From an uncultured bacterium (GTDB lineage Bacteria > Verrucomicrobiota > Lentisphaeria > Oligosphaerales > Oligosphaeraceae), in the NCBI GenBank assembly GCA_902776645.1, contig CACYQT010000038.1, positions 1-54,919 of the forward strand: DNA of 54,919 nt, in the 5' to 3' direction. The notes beneath the pieces are model-generated. The model was not told the origin of the DNA and ran no database searches. It saw nothing but the letters and a program-made list of their open reading frames with translations. This document shows, one piece after another, positions 8,009-15,847 of the stretch (position 1 is its first letter; every line of letters begins with the position of its first letter). The position numbers and the translations under genes are program-made.

Positions 8009-9334
8009 ATGGGTAATTTTACAGTCGGTACTGCGAAGTTGGACATCACGCCCGGACTGGGCTGCCACATGTGCGGCTATTTTGAAGACCGCATCGCGAC
8101 GGGCATCAACGATCCGCTGTATGTGAAGGCGTTGGCGATTTCAGACGGCGAACGCGAGATCGGCCTGATTACGTTGGACATCATCGACATTTCACGTTCG
8201 GTCGTGGAAAAGGCGAAGGAACTCATCACGGCGAAAACAGGCGTCGACGCGGAGCACATTCTGATTTCAACGACGCATACGCACACGGGCCCCGCCGTGA
8301 TGTCCGCTCTCGGCACGCCCGCCGAGCCTGGCTATGCGGACAGCCTCATCCCGCGTATTGCCGACGCGTTTATCATGGCGCACAACGCGCAGGTTCCTGC
8401 GGAAATCGCCCATGCTTCGGGCGACGTTCATGAAGAGGTTCACAACCGCCGCTGGTACATGAAGGACGGTTCGACGCGCATGAATCCAGGCTATATGAAT
8501 CCGAACGCCATCCGACCCGCCGGCCCGACGGATCCGCAGCTCGGCCTGCTGATCGCGCGTGATCCCGTCACGAAGAAACCGCTTGCATTGTACGCGAATT
8601 TGGCGTTGCACTATGTCGGCCCGTCGAAAATCCATACGATCATCTCCGCGGACTACTTCGGCTGCTTCGCCGCCGCCATGCAGCGCATCGCGGGCGCGGA
8701 CTATCTGGTCATGCTCGCCAACGGCACGCAGGGCAATATCAACAATTGTGATTTCACGAAGCCAGCCCGCACGTCCCGCACCGTCTGGCAGCAGTGCGAA
8801 CGCGTCGCAAACGTCTGCGCGGGAGAAGCTTGGAAGGCGTGGAACCTCCTGCGGGACGAAGACTTCAAGACGGAAGGCTTCGTCGATGCGAAGATTTCCA
8901 TGATTCCGTTTGACGCGCGCACGCCGTCGGCGGAACTGCTGGAAGAATCGAAGAAGGTTCTGGCGAATCCGAACGGCTACAAGCCTGACGAAGTCGTCTA
9001 TGCCAACGAAATCGTGCAGTTGAACGACATGCCGTCGCATCTTGTCATTCCTCTTCATACGTTGTGCGTCAACGACTTGGGCATTGTCGGCCTCCACGGC
9101 GAAGTGTTCGTGGAAATCGGTCTGGACACGAAGGAACGGTCGCCGTTCCCGCAGACGATGGTCGTCGGTCTCGCCAACGGGACGGTCGGCTATATTGCGA
9201 CGGACAAGGCGTTGGACGAAGGCAGCTACGAGACTCGTCTCTGCCGCCACGTCCGTTCGCCGAAGGGAACGGGCAAGCTGTGGGCGGACACGGCTGTCGC
9301 AGGCCTCGCCGAACTGCTGAAGAAACAGCAGTAA
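8009..9334 (+). CDS. Neutral/alkaline ceramidase-like protein, copy 1
   Basis: A 441-residue protein with the N-terminal fold of neutral/alkaline non-lysosomal ceramidase (PF04734): start GTAKLDITPG, CGY, the zinc-binding THTHTGP (residues 89-95) and ALHYVGP followed by ISADYFG. AGGAGG stands directly upstream of the start. True neutral ceramidases have a GDVSPN-type motif with the nucleophilic Ser. Here the equivalent is NGTQGNINNC, so the Ser is absent and ceramide hydrolysis should not be assumed. The C-terminal ceramidase domain is missing and there is no signal peptide, so it acts in the cytoplasm. Such shortened proteins are common in PVC genomes and uncharacterised. A close paralogue follows. 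Confidence 0.85.
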   Translation: MGNFTVGTAKLDITPGLGCHMCGYFEDRIATGINDPLYVKALAISDGEREIGLITLDIIDISRSVVEKAKELITAKTGVDAEHILISTTHTHTGPAVMSALGTPAEPGYADSLIPRIADAFIMAHNAQVPAEIAHASGDVHEEVHNRRWYMKDGSTRMNPGYMNPNAIRPAGPTDPQLGLLIARDPVTKKPLALYANLALHYVGPSKIHTIISADYFGCFAAAMQRIAGADYLVMLANGTQGNINNCDFTKPARTSRTVWQQCERVANVCAGEAWKAWNLLRDEDFKTEGFVDAKISMIPFDARTPSAELLEESKKVLANPNGYKPDEVVYANEIVQLNDMPSHLVIPLHTLCVNDLGIVGLHGEVFVEIGLDTKERSPFPQTMVVGLANGTVGYIATDKALDEGSYETRLCRHVRSPKGTGKLWADTAVAGLAELLKKQQ

Positions 9335-9349
9335 ATTAGTGATAATCAA

Positions 9350-9415
9350 CCACGAAAGGCACGAAAATTCAGTCCACAGAATACACTGAATACACCAAAA
9401 AGCCTCGCAGACGTC
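9350..9415. repeat. Low-complexity intergenic repeat between ceramidase-like genes
   Basis: Short direct repeats of CACGAAA (two copies) are followed by GAATACACT and GAATACACC in the 213-base gap. They resemble the CACGAA/ACAGAATACAC intergenic repeats seen in many PVC genomes. No gene is seen between 9335 and 9547. Confidence 0.5.
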
Positions 9416-9547
9416 GGCCGTGATGCTGATAAGTTTGTCCTCCAAAGAGCATGCAAAATGCAAAACATCAAGGTGGCCTTCGTCTGCTCGGCGGTTGTGA
9501 AGGCGCTTCGCGCAACGAAAAAGAAAATAGTTTTTAGGAGATTTTTC

Positions 9548-10876
9548 ATGGGCAAGTTTACGGTTGGAACGGCGAAACTGGACATCACGCCTGGTCTGGG
9601 CTGCCATATGTGCGGCTATTTTAATGACCGCCTCTCAACAGATATACACGATCCGTTGTATGTGAAGGCGCTGTCGATTTCTGACGGCGAACGCGAAATC
9701 GGCCTGATTCTCGTGGACACCATCTATCTGCCGCAGTTCGTCGTCGAGAAGTCCAAAGAACTGATTGCGGCGAAGACAGGCGTCGATGCGGAGCATGTTC
9801 TGATATCGGCGACGCATACGCATACAGGGCCCGCCATCGTCGCGCTGCTCGGCGCTCCGGAGGAGCCTGGTTACGCGGAAAGCGTGATCCCGAAGATCGT
9901 CGACGCCTTCACGTTGGCGCATAACTCACGTGTTCCCGCGGAGATAGCGCATGCTTCAGGCGATGTCCACGAAGAGGTCCATAACCGCCGTTGGCACATG
10001 AAGGATGGCACGACGGTCATGAATCCGGGCTACAAGAATCCGAACGCCGTCTGCCCTGCCGGCCCGACGGATCCGCAGCTCGGCCTGCTGATCGCCCGCG
10101 ATCCGGAAACGAAAAAGCCGTTGGCGTTGTACGCGAATCTCGCGTTGCACTACGTAGGCCCCATGAAAGTCCATACGATCATCTCCGCCGACTATTTCGA
10201 ATTCTTCGCCTACGCAATGCAACGTATTGCGGGTGAGGATTTTCTGGTCATGATGGCGAACGGTACGCAGGGCAACATCAACAACTGCGACTTCACGCAG
10301 CCGCCCCGCACGTCACGTACGAATTTCCAGCAGGCTGAACGCGTCGCAAACGTCTGCGCGGGCGAGGCTTGGAAGGTGTGGAATTTGTTGCGGGACGAAG
10401 ACTTCAAGACGGAAGGCTTCGTCGATGGAAAGCTGACGATGGTTCCGTTCAAGGCGCGCACGCCGACGGCGGAGCAGTTGGAGGAGTCGAAGAGGATGCT
10501 GGCGAATCCGGCTGGCATCCATCCGCATAAGCTCCTCTACGCGAATGAGATCGTGGAAGTCGCGAAGATGCCGGTGGATTTGGAGGTTCCCGTCCAGAGC
10601 CTGTGCGTCAACGATTTGGGCATCGTCGGATTGCACGGCGAAGTGTTCGTGGAAATCGGTCTGGACACGAAGGAGCGGTCGCCGTTCCCGCAGACGATGG
10701 TCGTCGGTCTCGCAAACGGAACGGTCGGCTACATCGCGACGGACAAGGCGTTGGACGAAGGCAGCTACGAGACGCAGCTCTGCCGCCATGTCCGTTCGCC
10801 GAAAGGCACAGGCAAGCTGTGGGCGGACACGGCCGTCGCGGATCTTGCTGAACTGAAAAAACGTGAGAATCCATGA
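9548..10876 (+). CDS. Neutral/alkaline ceramidase-like protein, copy 2
   Basis: A 442-residue paralogue of the preceding gene. The start at 9548 is chosen because TTTTTAGGAG lies just upstream and because the protein then aligns with copy 1 from the first residue (MGKFTVGTAKLDITPG); an upstream in-frame ATG at 9458 would add an unrelated leader. THTHTGP, ALHYVGP and ISADYF are kept, and the nucleophile region again reads NGTQGNINNC without Ser. DNA similarity to copy 1 is highest in the last 250 bases, where changes are nearly all silent, so gene conversion or recent duplication is likely. Its stop overlaps the start of the DUF4838 gene (ATGA), implying translational coupling and a shared pathway with that exported protein. 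Confidence 0.85.
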   Translation: MGKFTVGTAKLDITPGLGCHMCGYFNDRLSTDIHDPLYVKALSISDGEREIGLILVDTIYLPQFVVEKSKELIAAKTGVDAEHVLISATHTHTGPAIVALLGAPEEPGYAESVIPKIVDAFTLAHNSRVPAEIAHASGDVHEEVHNRRWHMKDGTTVMNPGYKNPNAVCPAGPTDPQLGLLIARDPETKKPLALYANLALHYVGPMKVHTIISADYFEFFAYAMQRIAGEDFLVMMANGTQGNINNCDFTQPPRTSRTNFQQAERVANVCAGEAWKVWNLLRDEDFKTEGFVDGKLTMVPFKARTPTAEQLEESKRMLANPAGIHPHKLLYANEIVEVAKMPVDLEVPVQSLCVNDLGIVGLHGEVFVEIGLDTKERSPFPQTMVVGLANGTVGYIATDKALDEGSYETQLCRHVRSPKGTGKLWADTAVADLAELKKRENP

Positions 10877-13161
10877 TAAGAAAACTTTTTGGCCTTGTTT
10901 GTTTTCTTGCAATCGCCCAATGCTGCACAGGCATGCCTATCATCTTGGTAAAAAATTGGTTAGCCTGTGCGGAAATCGTCATTGGCGACAATCCGGACGT
11001 GACAATCCGGCATGCCGCGGATGAACTGCGGCATTGGGTGAAGGAGATTTCCGACGCGGAGCTTCCCGTCGTCGCGAAGCCATCCGCGGCGGAATACAAA
11101 ATCCGTCTGACGTCTGATCCGGAAATCCTTCAGCAACATCCACAAGAGGCTGAATTGCTGAAGGATATCGATGGATACGGCCTTCATGCCGATGGCAAGA
11201 CGCTGACGATATACGGCACGATGTCCAAAGGGCCATTGAACGCCGTCTATCGGCTGCTGCGTAAGAATACGGATATTATCTGGGCGCGGCCGAATCCGGA
11301 ATACGGGACGATTTTCACCAAGAAAAAAGATGTCGTTTTCAATGTTGACAACGGCGTTGACGTTCCGAAATTCCATGTTCGTGGTTGGCAGGTCTTCTTC
11401 CCATGTCCGCCGAATGAATTCATGTGGAACGTACGTAATTGTGCCACATGGACTTCCGGCATGGGAAACACCGCCGCCAACCGTGAACGGCCTGGTTGGG
11501 GCGTTTGGCAGGAGGCATGCTATGCGCACAACGTCTGCCGTCGGTATATCAATCGGAAAAACTATTGGGAGACGCATCCGGAATATTATTCAATGAAAAA
11601 CGGAAAGCGCATCGATCCGTTCGTTCCAAAAGGCGAAAAGACGTGCCATGCACAGCTTTGCTTCACGAACGAAAACATGGTCGCCGATTTCATCAAAGAG
11701 CTTGAAAAGGCGTATGCAACCACTTCAAACGCAAAGAGCATCGCGGTCTGCTTGGAGGACAACCACAACGCTTGCGAATGCCCTGAATGCATGAAGGACA
11801 TCGTGCTGCCGGATGGAAAAATTATAAACAATAAAGCGGACAATTTCCAATCGACGCGTTTCTACATGTTTCTCAATAGGCTTGCGAAATATATGCAGAT
11901 CGCACATCCGGGCGTGCATATCTGCACATTCGCGTACCATTATGCGGAAATTCCTCCGGCCGTTCAGCTTGAGAAAAACATCGACATCATTTTATGTCCG
12001 ATTTACAAGAATGTGAAGTATCCTGTCAATTCGCCAGAAAACGACTATTCGTGGTCGCGGCTTCGCGACTGGTTTCCGCAAGGTGTGCAGATTGTCGTCT
12101 ATGACTATTATGGAATCCAGGGCTGTTTCCCGCGGGCCGTTGACAGGACGATGGCGGCGGATTTCCGCTACGAATATGAGAACAACGTCTATGGCGAACA
12201 TGCCGAACTGATTCCGGACAACGACAAGCCGTCACGCTACACAAATGGCACGCAGGCGGATTTTTGGGACACCAACGCGATGTACATGTGGGTTGGTTCG
12301 CAGCTGTTGTGGGATCCGTATGAAGACGTGGATGCGTTGAGAAAGGAGTTTCTGACACGCGTCTATGGACCTGCCGCGCAGGATCTTGAAGAGTTTTTCG
12401 CAATTTGCGAACGCGTCTGGAAGGAGCATCCCGCCGCGTCAAAATACAATACAAGCCAGAAATACTACTGGACGGCTTTGGCCGAACGCGGCGAATGCGA
12501 AACCATACGGAAGATTCTTGAACGGGCCGCCGCGAAACCGTTGGCTCCGAAGGCGAAAATACTGCTGGAACGGTTGACCGCCGTTTTTGAAAAGAACAAT
12601 CTCCAGCCTGTGCGGGACGCATGCAAGGCGTTTTCGCAGAAGCAGAAGGCGAATCCGGAAAACTATGCAAATCTGCTTCGGAATCCAAAATTTGAAGACC
12701 TCGGCAACGGTCCGAAAGATGAAACCGCGATGGCCGATTGGAAGAAGAGCAATTTCGCCTCATGGGTGTTCTGGTGCAGGAACTATGGCACATGCGGTGT
12801 CGTGAAGGAAGGTGGTTCCAACGTCGCGTTCATGGACACGACGGATAACGCCTGTTTTCTGCAACAAGTTGAAACGGAACCGCATGCGAAGTACATCGTG
12901 CGCTGCCGCGTGAAAATCGAAAATCCTTTGGAAAGCGATGCGACCATCAGTCTGCGGTGGCGTCGGCCGGACGGCAATTGGGCCAATTGCCATGATACGA
13001 AGTTCTACGCGCCGAAAGCCATGAAAGCAGGCGAATGGCATGTGATTGAAGGCTTTTTCACCGCTCCTGACAACGTGGGTAAAATGTCATTGCAATTAGG
13101 AACAACCGCCTGCAAGGGAAAGGTTTATTTCGATGATGCGGAGCTCTATAAGGTACAGTAA
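10873..13161 (+). CDS. DUF4838 domain protein, exported, with C-terminal CBM-like domain
   Basis: A 762-residue protein with a signal peptide (MIRKLFGLVCFLAIAQCCTG) whose start overlaps the upstream stop. Residues about 25-130 resemble the alpha-glucuronidase N-terminal (GH67-like) domain found at the front of DUF4838 proteins (IRHAADELRHWVKEI, YGTMSKGPLNAVYRLL). The central DUF4838 domain contains the typical cysteine-rich block CLEDNHNACECPECM near residue 300. From about residue 600 a beta-sandwich resembling a carbohydrate-binding module follows (LLRNPKFEDLG to KVYFDDAELYK). The family is probably a TIM-barrel glycoside hydrolase acting on uronic or acetamido sugars outside the cytoplasm, but no member activity is assumed here. 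A second DUF4838 gene lies on the opposite strand beyond 13532. Confidence 0.85.
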   Translation: MIRKLFGLVCFLAIAQCCTGMPIILVKNWLACAEIVIGDNPDVTIRHAADELRHWVKEISDAELPVVAKPSAAEYKIRLTSDPEILQQHPQEAELLKDIDGYGLHADGKTLTIYGTMSKGPLNAVYRLLRKNTDIIWARPNPEYGTIFTKKKDVVFNVDNGVDVPKFHVRGWQVFFPCPPNEFMWNVRNCATWTSGMGNTAANRERPGWGVWQEACYAHNVCRRYINRKNYWETHPEYYSMKNGKRIDPFVPKGEKTCHAQLCFTNENMVADFIKELEKAYATTSNAKSIAVCLEDNHNACECPECMKDIVLPDGKIINNKADNFQSTRFYMFLNRLAKYMQIAHPGVHICTFAYHYAEIPPAVQLEKNIDIILCPIYKNVKYPVNSPENDYSWSRLRDWFPQGVQIVVYDYYGIQGCFPRAVDRTMAADFRYEYENNVYGEHAELIPDNDKPSRYTNGTQADFWDTNAMYMWVGSQLLWDPYEDVDALRKEFLTRVYGPAAQDLEEFFAICERVWKEHPAASKYNTSQKYYWTALAERGECETIRKILERAAAKPLAPKAKILLERLTAVFEKNNLQPVRDACKAFSQKQKANPENYANLLRNPKFEDLGNGPKDETAMADWKKSNFASWVFWCRNYGTCGVVKEGGSNVAFMDTTDNACFLQQVETEPHAKYIVRCRVKIENPLESDATISLRWRRPDGNWANCHDTKFYAPKAMKAGEWHVIEGFFTAPDNVGKMSLQLGTTACKGKVYFDDAELYKVQ

Positions 13162-13178
13162 GAGGTTGGAAGGCTAGA

Positions 13179-13386
13179 AAAGGGGCTGTTGCAAAACCTC
13201 TTGACTTGTTTCCGCCTTAATGGAAAAACAAAATATCAACAAGCCTGAAAGGCGTCATCTGTGGTAACCCCGCTCTTCAGAGCGGGGGTGAAGCAATCAT
13301 AATCAGAAATCCCTCTTTCAGACGCAGAATACAACACAAAAAAAAGGGCTGTTGCTTGCCTTTTGAGGTTTTGCAACAGCCCCTTT
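13179..13386. mobile_element. MITE-like element with perfect 22-bp terminal inverted repeats
   Basis: The 22-bp arms at 13179-13200 and 13365-13386 are exact reverse complements (core GGGGCTGTTGCAAAACCTC). The 208-bp unit encodes nothing. Inside are a GC hairpin with a CCCCGCTC arm (13268-13287) and a third partial copy of the end sequence (13343-13355) that pairs with the right arm to form a terminator-like hairpin. The end sequence resembles insertion-sequence termini. No clear target-site duplication was found, so non-autonomous transposition is an inference. It fills most of the 370-base gap between the two convergent DUF4838 genes. Confidence 0.6.
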
Positions 13387-13469
13387 AAAAATCTAAAGTG
13401 GAATTTCGTGTAATTTCAGGTATAAAAACAGTGAATTGTCAAGAAAGGCAGTTTTGAGTGAATGCAATA

Positions 13470-13506
13470 CAAAAAGGCGGCCGGAATTTGGGAATTCCGG
13501 CCGCCT
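13470..13506 (-). terminator. Terminator of minus-strand DUF4838 gene
   Basis: A perfect 14-bp stem (13475-13488 with 13493-13506) with the loop CCCA on the minus strand is followed by TTTTT. It ends 26 bases after the stop codon. Confidence 0.93.
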
Positions 13507-13531
13507 GATTGCTTGCAATACCTATTCTACA

Positions 13532-15823
13532 TCAATCCGCCTGCATGATGACGACTTCGTCGATATAGACGGCTTCGACTTCATCCAAAGGACGGTTGAC
13601 GGGAGCAAACCAAATGTACGGCGATTTGCCGATCAATGGCTTAAGCGAGAAGGGCTTCGATTCGATGCGGACATACTTCTGGCCTTTGCATTTCGCGACA
13701 GAGATGTTCTCGTTGATGTAGAAAAGGCCTGTGCCGTAAATGCCGAAATGGAGGGCGTCACCAGAGTTGGCGGCGGCGTCGCAACGGACGGTGACGACGA
13801 GTTTCCATTGCTTTTCGGTATCGTAGTAGTTGATTGGGATGGCGTTCGTCTGGGCGGCCCATTCCTTATGGTTTCCGGGCATGCGGAGGACTTTGCCTTG
13901 CGCGGCGGCGGGATCATTGACCGCCTTCACCCAGCGGCCTTCGCCATGGAGATTGAAGCTGATGACGGGGAAGACATCCCACGCGTCCATTGCTTTGCCT
14001 TTGCAAATCTCTGGAACGTAGGTTGATGCACCGACAAGCGCGTGGACGCTCTTCTGGAGGTTGACGGCGTAGTCGCCGAACGGGCGGCCCTCACGCCACT
14101 GTCCCGCGTCTTTTGTCAGTTCCACGAATTCATCGGCCAATTTCACGATGTTGTTCAAATCAAGATCCGCGTCTTTACCAAGGAAGCGTTTCGTGCGGCT
14201 CATCTCCTGTGCGTACATGATCTGCACAAGATCGAGCGGGAGGCGTTCGCGGCGGACGCGTTTCGCGAGAATCGGATCGTCCTTTACCGCCTCTTCCGCA
14301 ACGGCATAGAGCTTCACGGCATCCAAGACCTGCTTGGGCGTGAGCCAGCCATAGACGTTGGCGTTGTAGCAACGCAGGTTGTATTGGGCCTTCTCGACGG
14401 CGTTGCAGAGGAAGTTGATGTACTTCAGAAGCGGCTGACCGGCGGCGCCGTAGTAGCCGTCGAAGAACTTGTTGACAAGGGCCATTTCATCCTGGAAGGG
14501 ATTCCACTGGAGGTGGGCGATGACCCATTGGCGCGGGCGGACGAAATCGCCAAGCCAGCAACCCGCGTCGCCCTGTTCGAACAGGCCGATGGCGTTGTGG
14601 TTCACGAAGAAGCGGATGTCGGGGGCGAGCCCGCGGTAGTTCGGCTGCGGCAGAAGATAGTTGGAGAAGTTGGTCACGTAGTTCCAAATGAAGAGGTTGG
14701 GGGCGATGGCGCTCCAGTCTTCAATGTCCTTCTTGAAGCTAACGTTGGCGGGGCCCGTCTCAAGCGGCTGCGCGAAATTCATCTCGATGCTGCACAGGCG
14801 GACGACGACGTTCTTGGCGGGCCTGGTGATTTTCGGCGCCTTTCTTGTGTATTGGTATGCAAGGGTTTCCATGAGGAAGTCCGGATACTCCTTCGCGATG
14901 TCCGCCGCGACGGCGTTGACGAAGCGGAGCAGCAGGCCGGAGGGGCTGCCTTCCTCCTCTTCGATCGCCTTGCATTTGGCGCACTGGCAGTTGCCGCGCC
15001 AGTCGTTCTGCGAAATGGAGATCATGCCTGCGGCGGGATTCTGGCGGATTTTCTCCAACGCGACTTTCACGAATTCTTTGCGCATCTCTTCGTTGGTGAG
15101 GCAGAGCTGGTAGCGGCCGTTCACGCGTTTGCCGTCGATTTCGCTATACCATTCCGGATGGGCGTCGAAGTACTTTTCCGGCGGGAGGAACTGGTAGAAC
15201 GTATGGCACCAGCCGATGATGGAGCGATGGTCGCCATGGTCGGCGGGAATGCCGGAGAAATGGCCGTTGCATTTGATGTAGGGCGCGAAACTCGCCTGCA
15301 GGGCGCCTCTGTAGAACGTCTCGCGGCAGATGATTTTCGGCGCGTATTCATGGTTTTTCGCAGCGACGACCAGCGTCGGCTTGTGCGGAATCGTGCGCTC
15401 TTCAGGCGTCCACCAGCAGACGCCGACATAGTCTTCCAGGAAGGTGTAGACGGCGTAGAGCGGACCGCGCGGCATCTGCCCGTTGAGGTAGATGTCGTTG
15501 CCGTTGAAGATGATGGCGATTTCGTCCGGCTTCGCGTTGGTGAATGTCGGATCTTTGAAAACGGCGGCGGAAGCCTTCGCGGGGCCGACGACGAAGGCGG
15601 GCTTGCCGGCGGGGCGGGCGGCTTCCGCAACGACGGCGAAGGTGTTTCCCGTGACTTCCTTCAGATGGCTGGCGAGCTCCGCGGCGGCCGTCTTCACGAC
15701 GGGCGCGGGATTGTCCGGCGTGACGATGACGTAGTCGCTTTTGCCTTGATTGGCGATTTGGACGGTTTGCGCGACGGCGGCGCCGCCCAGGCAGAGAAGA
15801 CTGAGAATCCTTGTGATTTTCAT
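13532..15823 (-). CDS. DUF4838 domain protein, exported
   Basis: A 763-residue protein with signal peptide MKITRILSLLCLGGAAVAQT, preceded on its strand by an AAAAAAGGA ribosome-binding site. The front domain (AAAELASHLKEVTGN, GQMPRGPLYAVYTFLEDYVG) and the central DUF4838 block SQNDWRGNCQCAKCKAIE match the family. Unlike the plus-strand paralogue, the C-terminal beta-sandwich (about 600-763) ends in EAVYIDEVVIMQAD. The two are similar in layout but divergent in sequence, so they probably recognise different glycans. It is the last gene of a minus-strand group (13532-21761) of exported putative glycosidases and ends with a strong terminator. Function is inferred only from family association with glycoside hydrolases. 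Confidence 0.85.
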   Translation of the reverse strand: MKITRILSLLCLGGAAVAQTVQIANQGKSDYVIVTPDNPAPVVKTAAAELASHLKEVTGNTFAVVAEAARPAGKPAFVVGPAKASAAVFKDPTFTNAKPDEIAIIFNGNDIYLNGQMPRGPLYAVYTFLEDYVGVCWWTPEERTIPHKPTLVVAAKNHEYAPKIICRETFYRGALQASFAPYIKCNGHFSGIPADHGDHRSIIGWCHTFYQFLPPEKYFDAHPEWYSEIDGKRVNGRYQLCLTNEEMRKEFVKVALEKIRQNPAAGMISISQNDWRGNCQCAKCKAIEEEEGSPSGLLLRFVNAVAADIAKEYPDFLMETLAYQYTRKAPKITRPAKNVVVRLCSIEMNFAQPLETGPANVSFKKDIEDWSAIAPNLFIWNYVTNFSNYLLPQPNYRGLAPDIRFFVNHNAIGLFEQGDAGCWLGDFVRPRQWVIAHLQWNPFQDEMALVNKFFDGYYGAAGQPLLKYINFLCNAVEKAQYNLRCYNANVYGWLTPKQVLDAVKLYAVAEEAVKDDPILAKRVRRERLPLDLVQIMYAQEMSRTKRFLGKDADLDLNNIVKLADEFVELTKDAGQWREGRPFGDYAVNLQKSVHALVGASTYVPEICKGKAMDAWDVFPVISFNLHGEGRWVKAVNDPAAAQGKVLRMPGNHKEWAAQTNAIPINYYDTEKQWKLVVTVRCDAAANSGDALHFGIYGTGLFYINENISVAKCKGQKYVRIESKPFSLKPLIGKSPYIWFAPVNRPLDEVEAVYIDEVVIMQAD

Positions 15824-15847
15824 GGGAAGATCCTTTTTTGTTTTTAC

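Noticed and set aside
8267..9607. A 446-codon minus-strand open frame
   Set aside because: It is antisense to the first ceramidase-like gene, with Arg/Val/Asp-rich filler typical of shadow frames.
8009..10876. Ceramidase and sialidase genes together as a ganglioside-degrading system
   Set aside because: The ceramidase-like proteins lack the nucleophilic Ser and both groups lack export signals, so host lipid degradation is not supported.
13343..13386. A simple terminator for the plus-strand DUF4838 gene
   Set aside because: The hairpin is real, but its right arm is also the exact partner of 13179-13200. The larger element explains more of the sequence, and termination may be a secondary effect.
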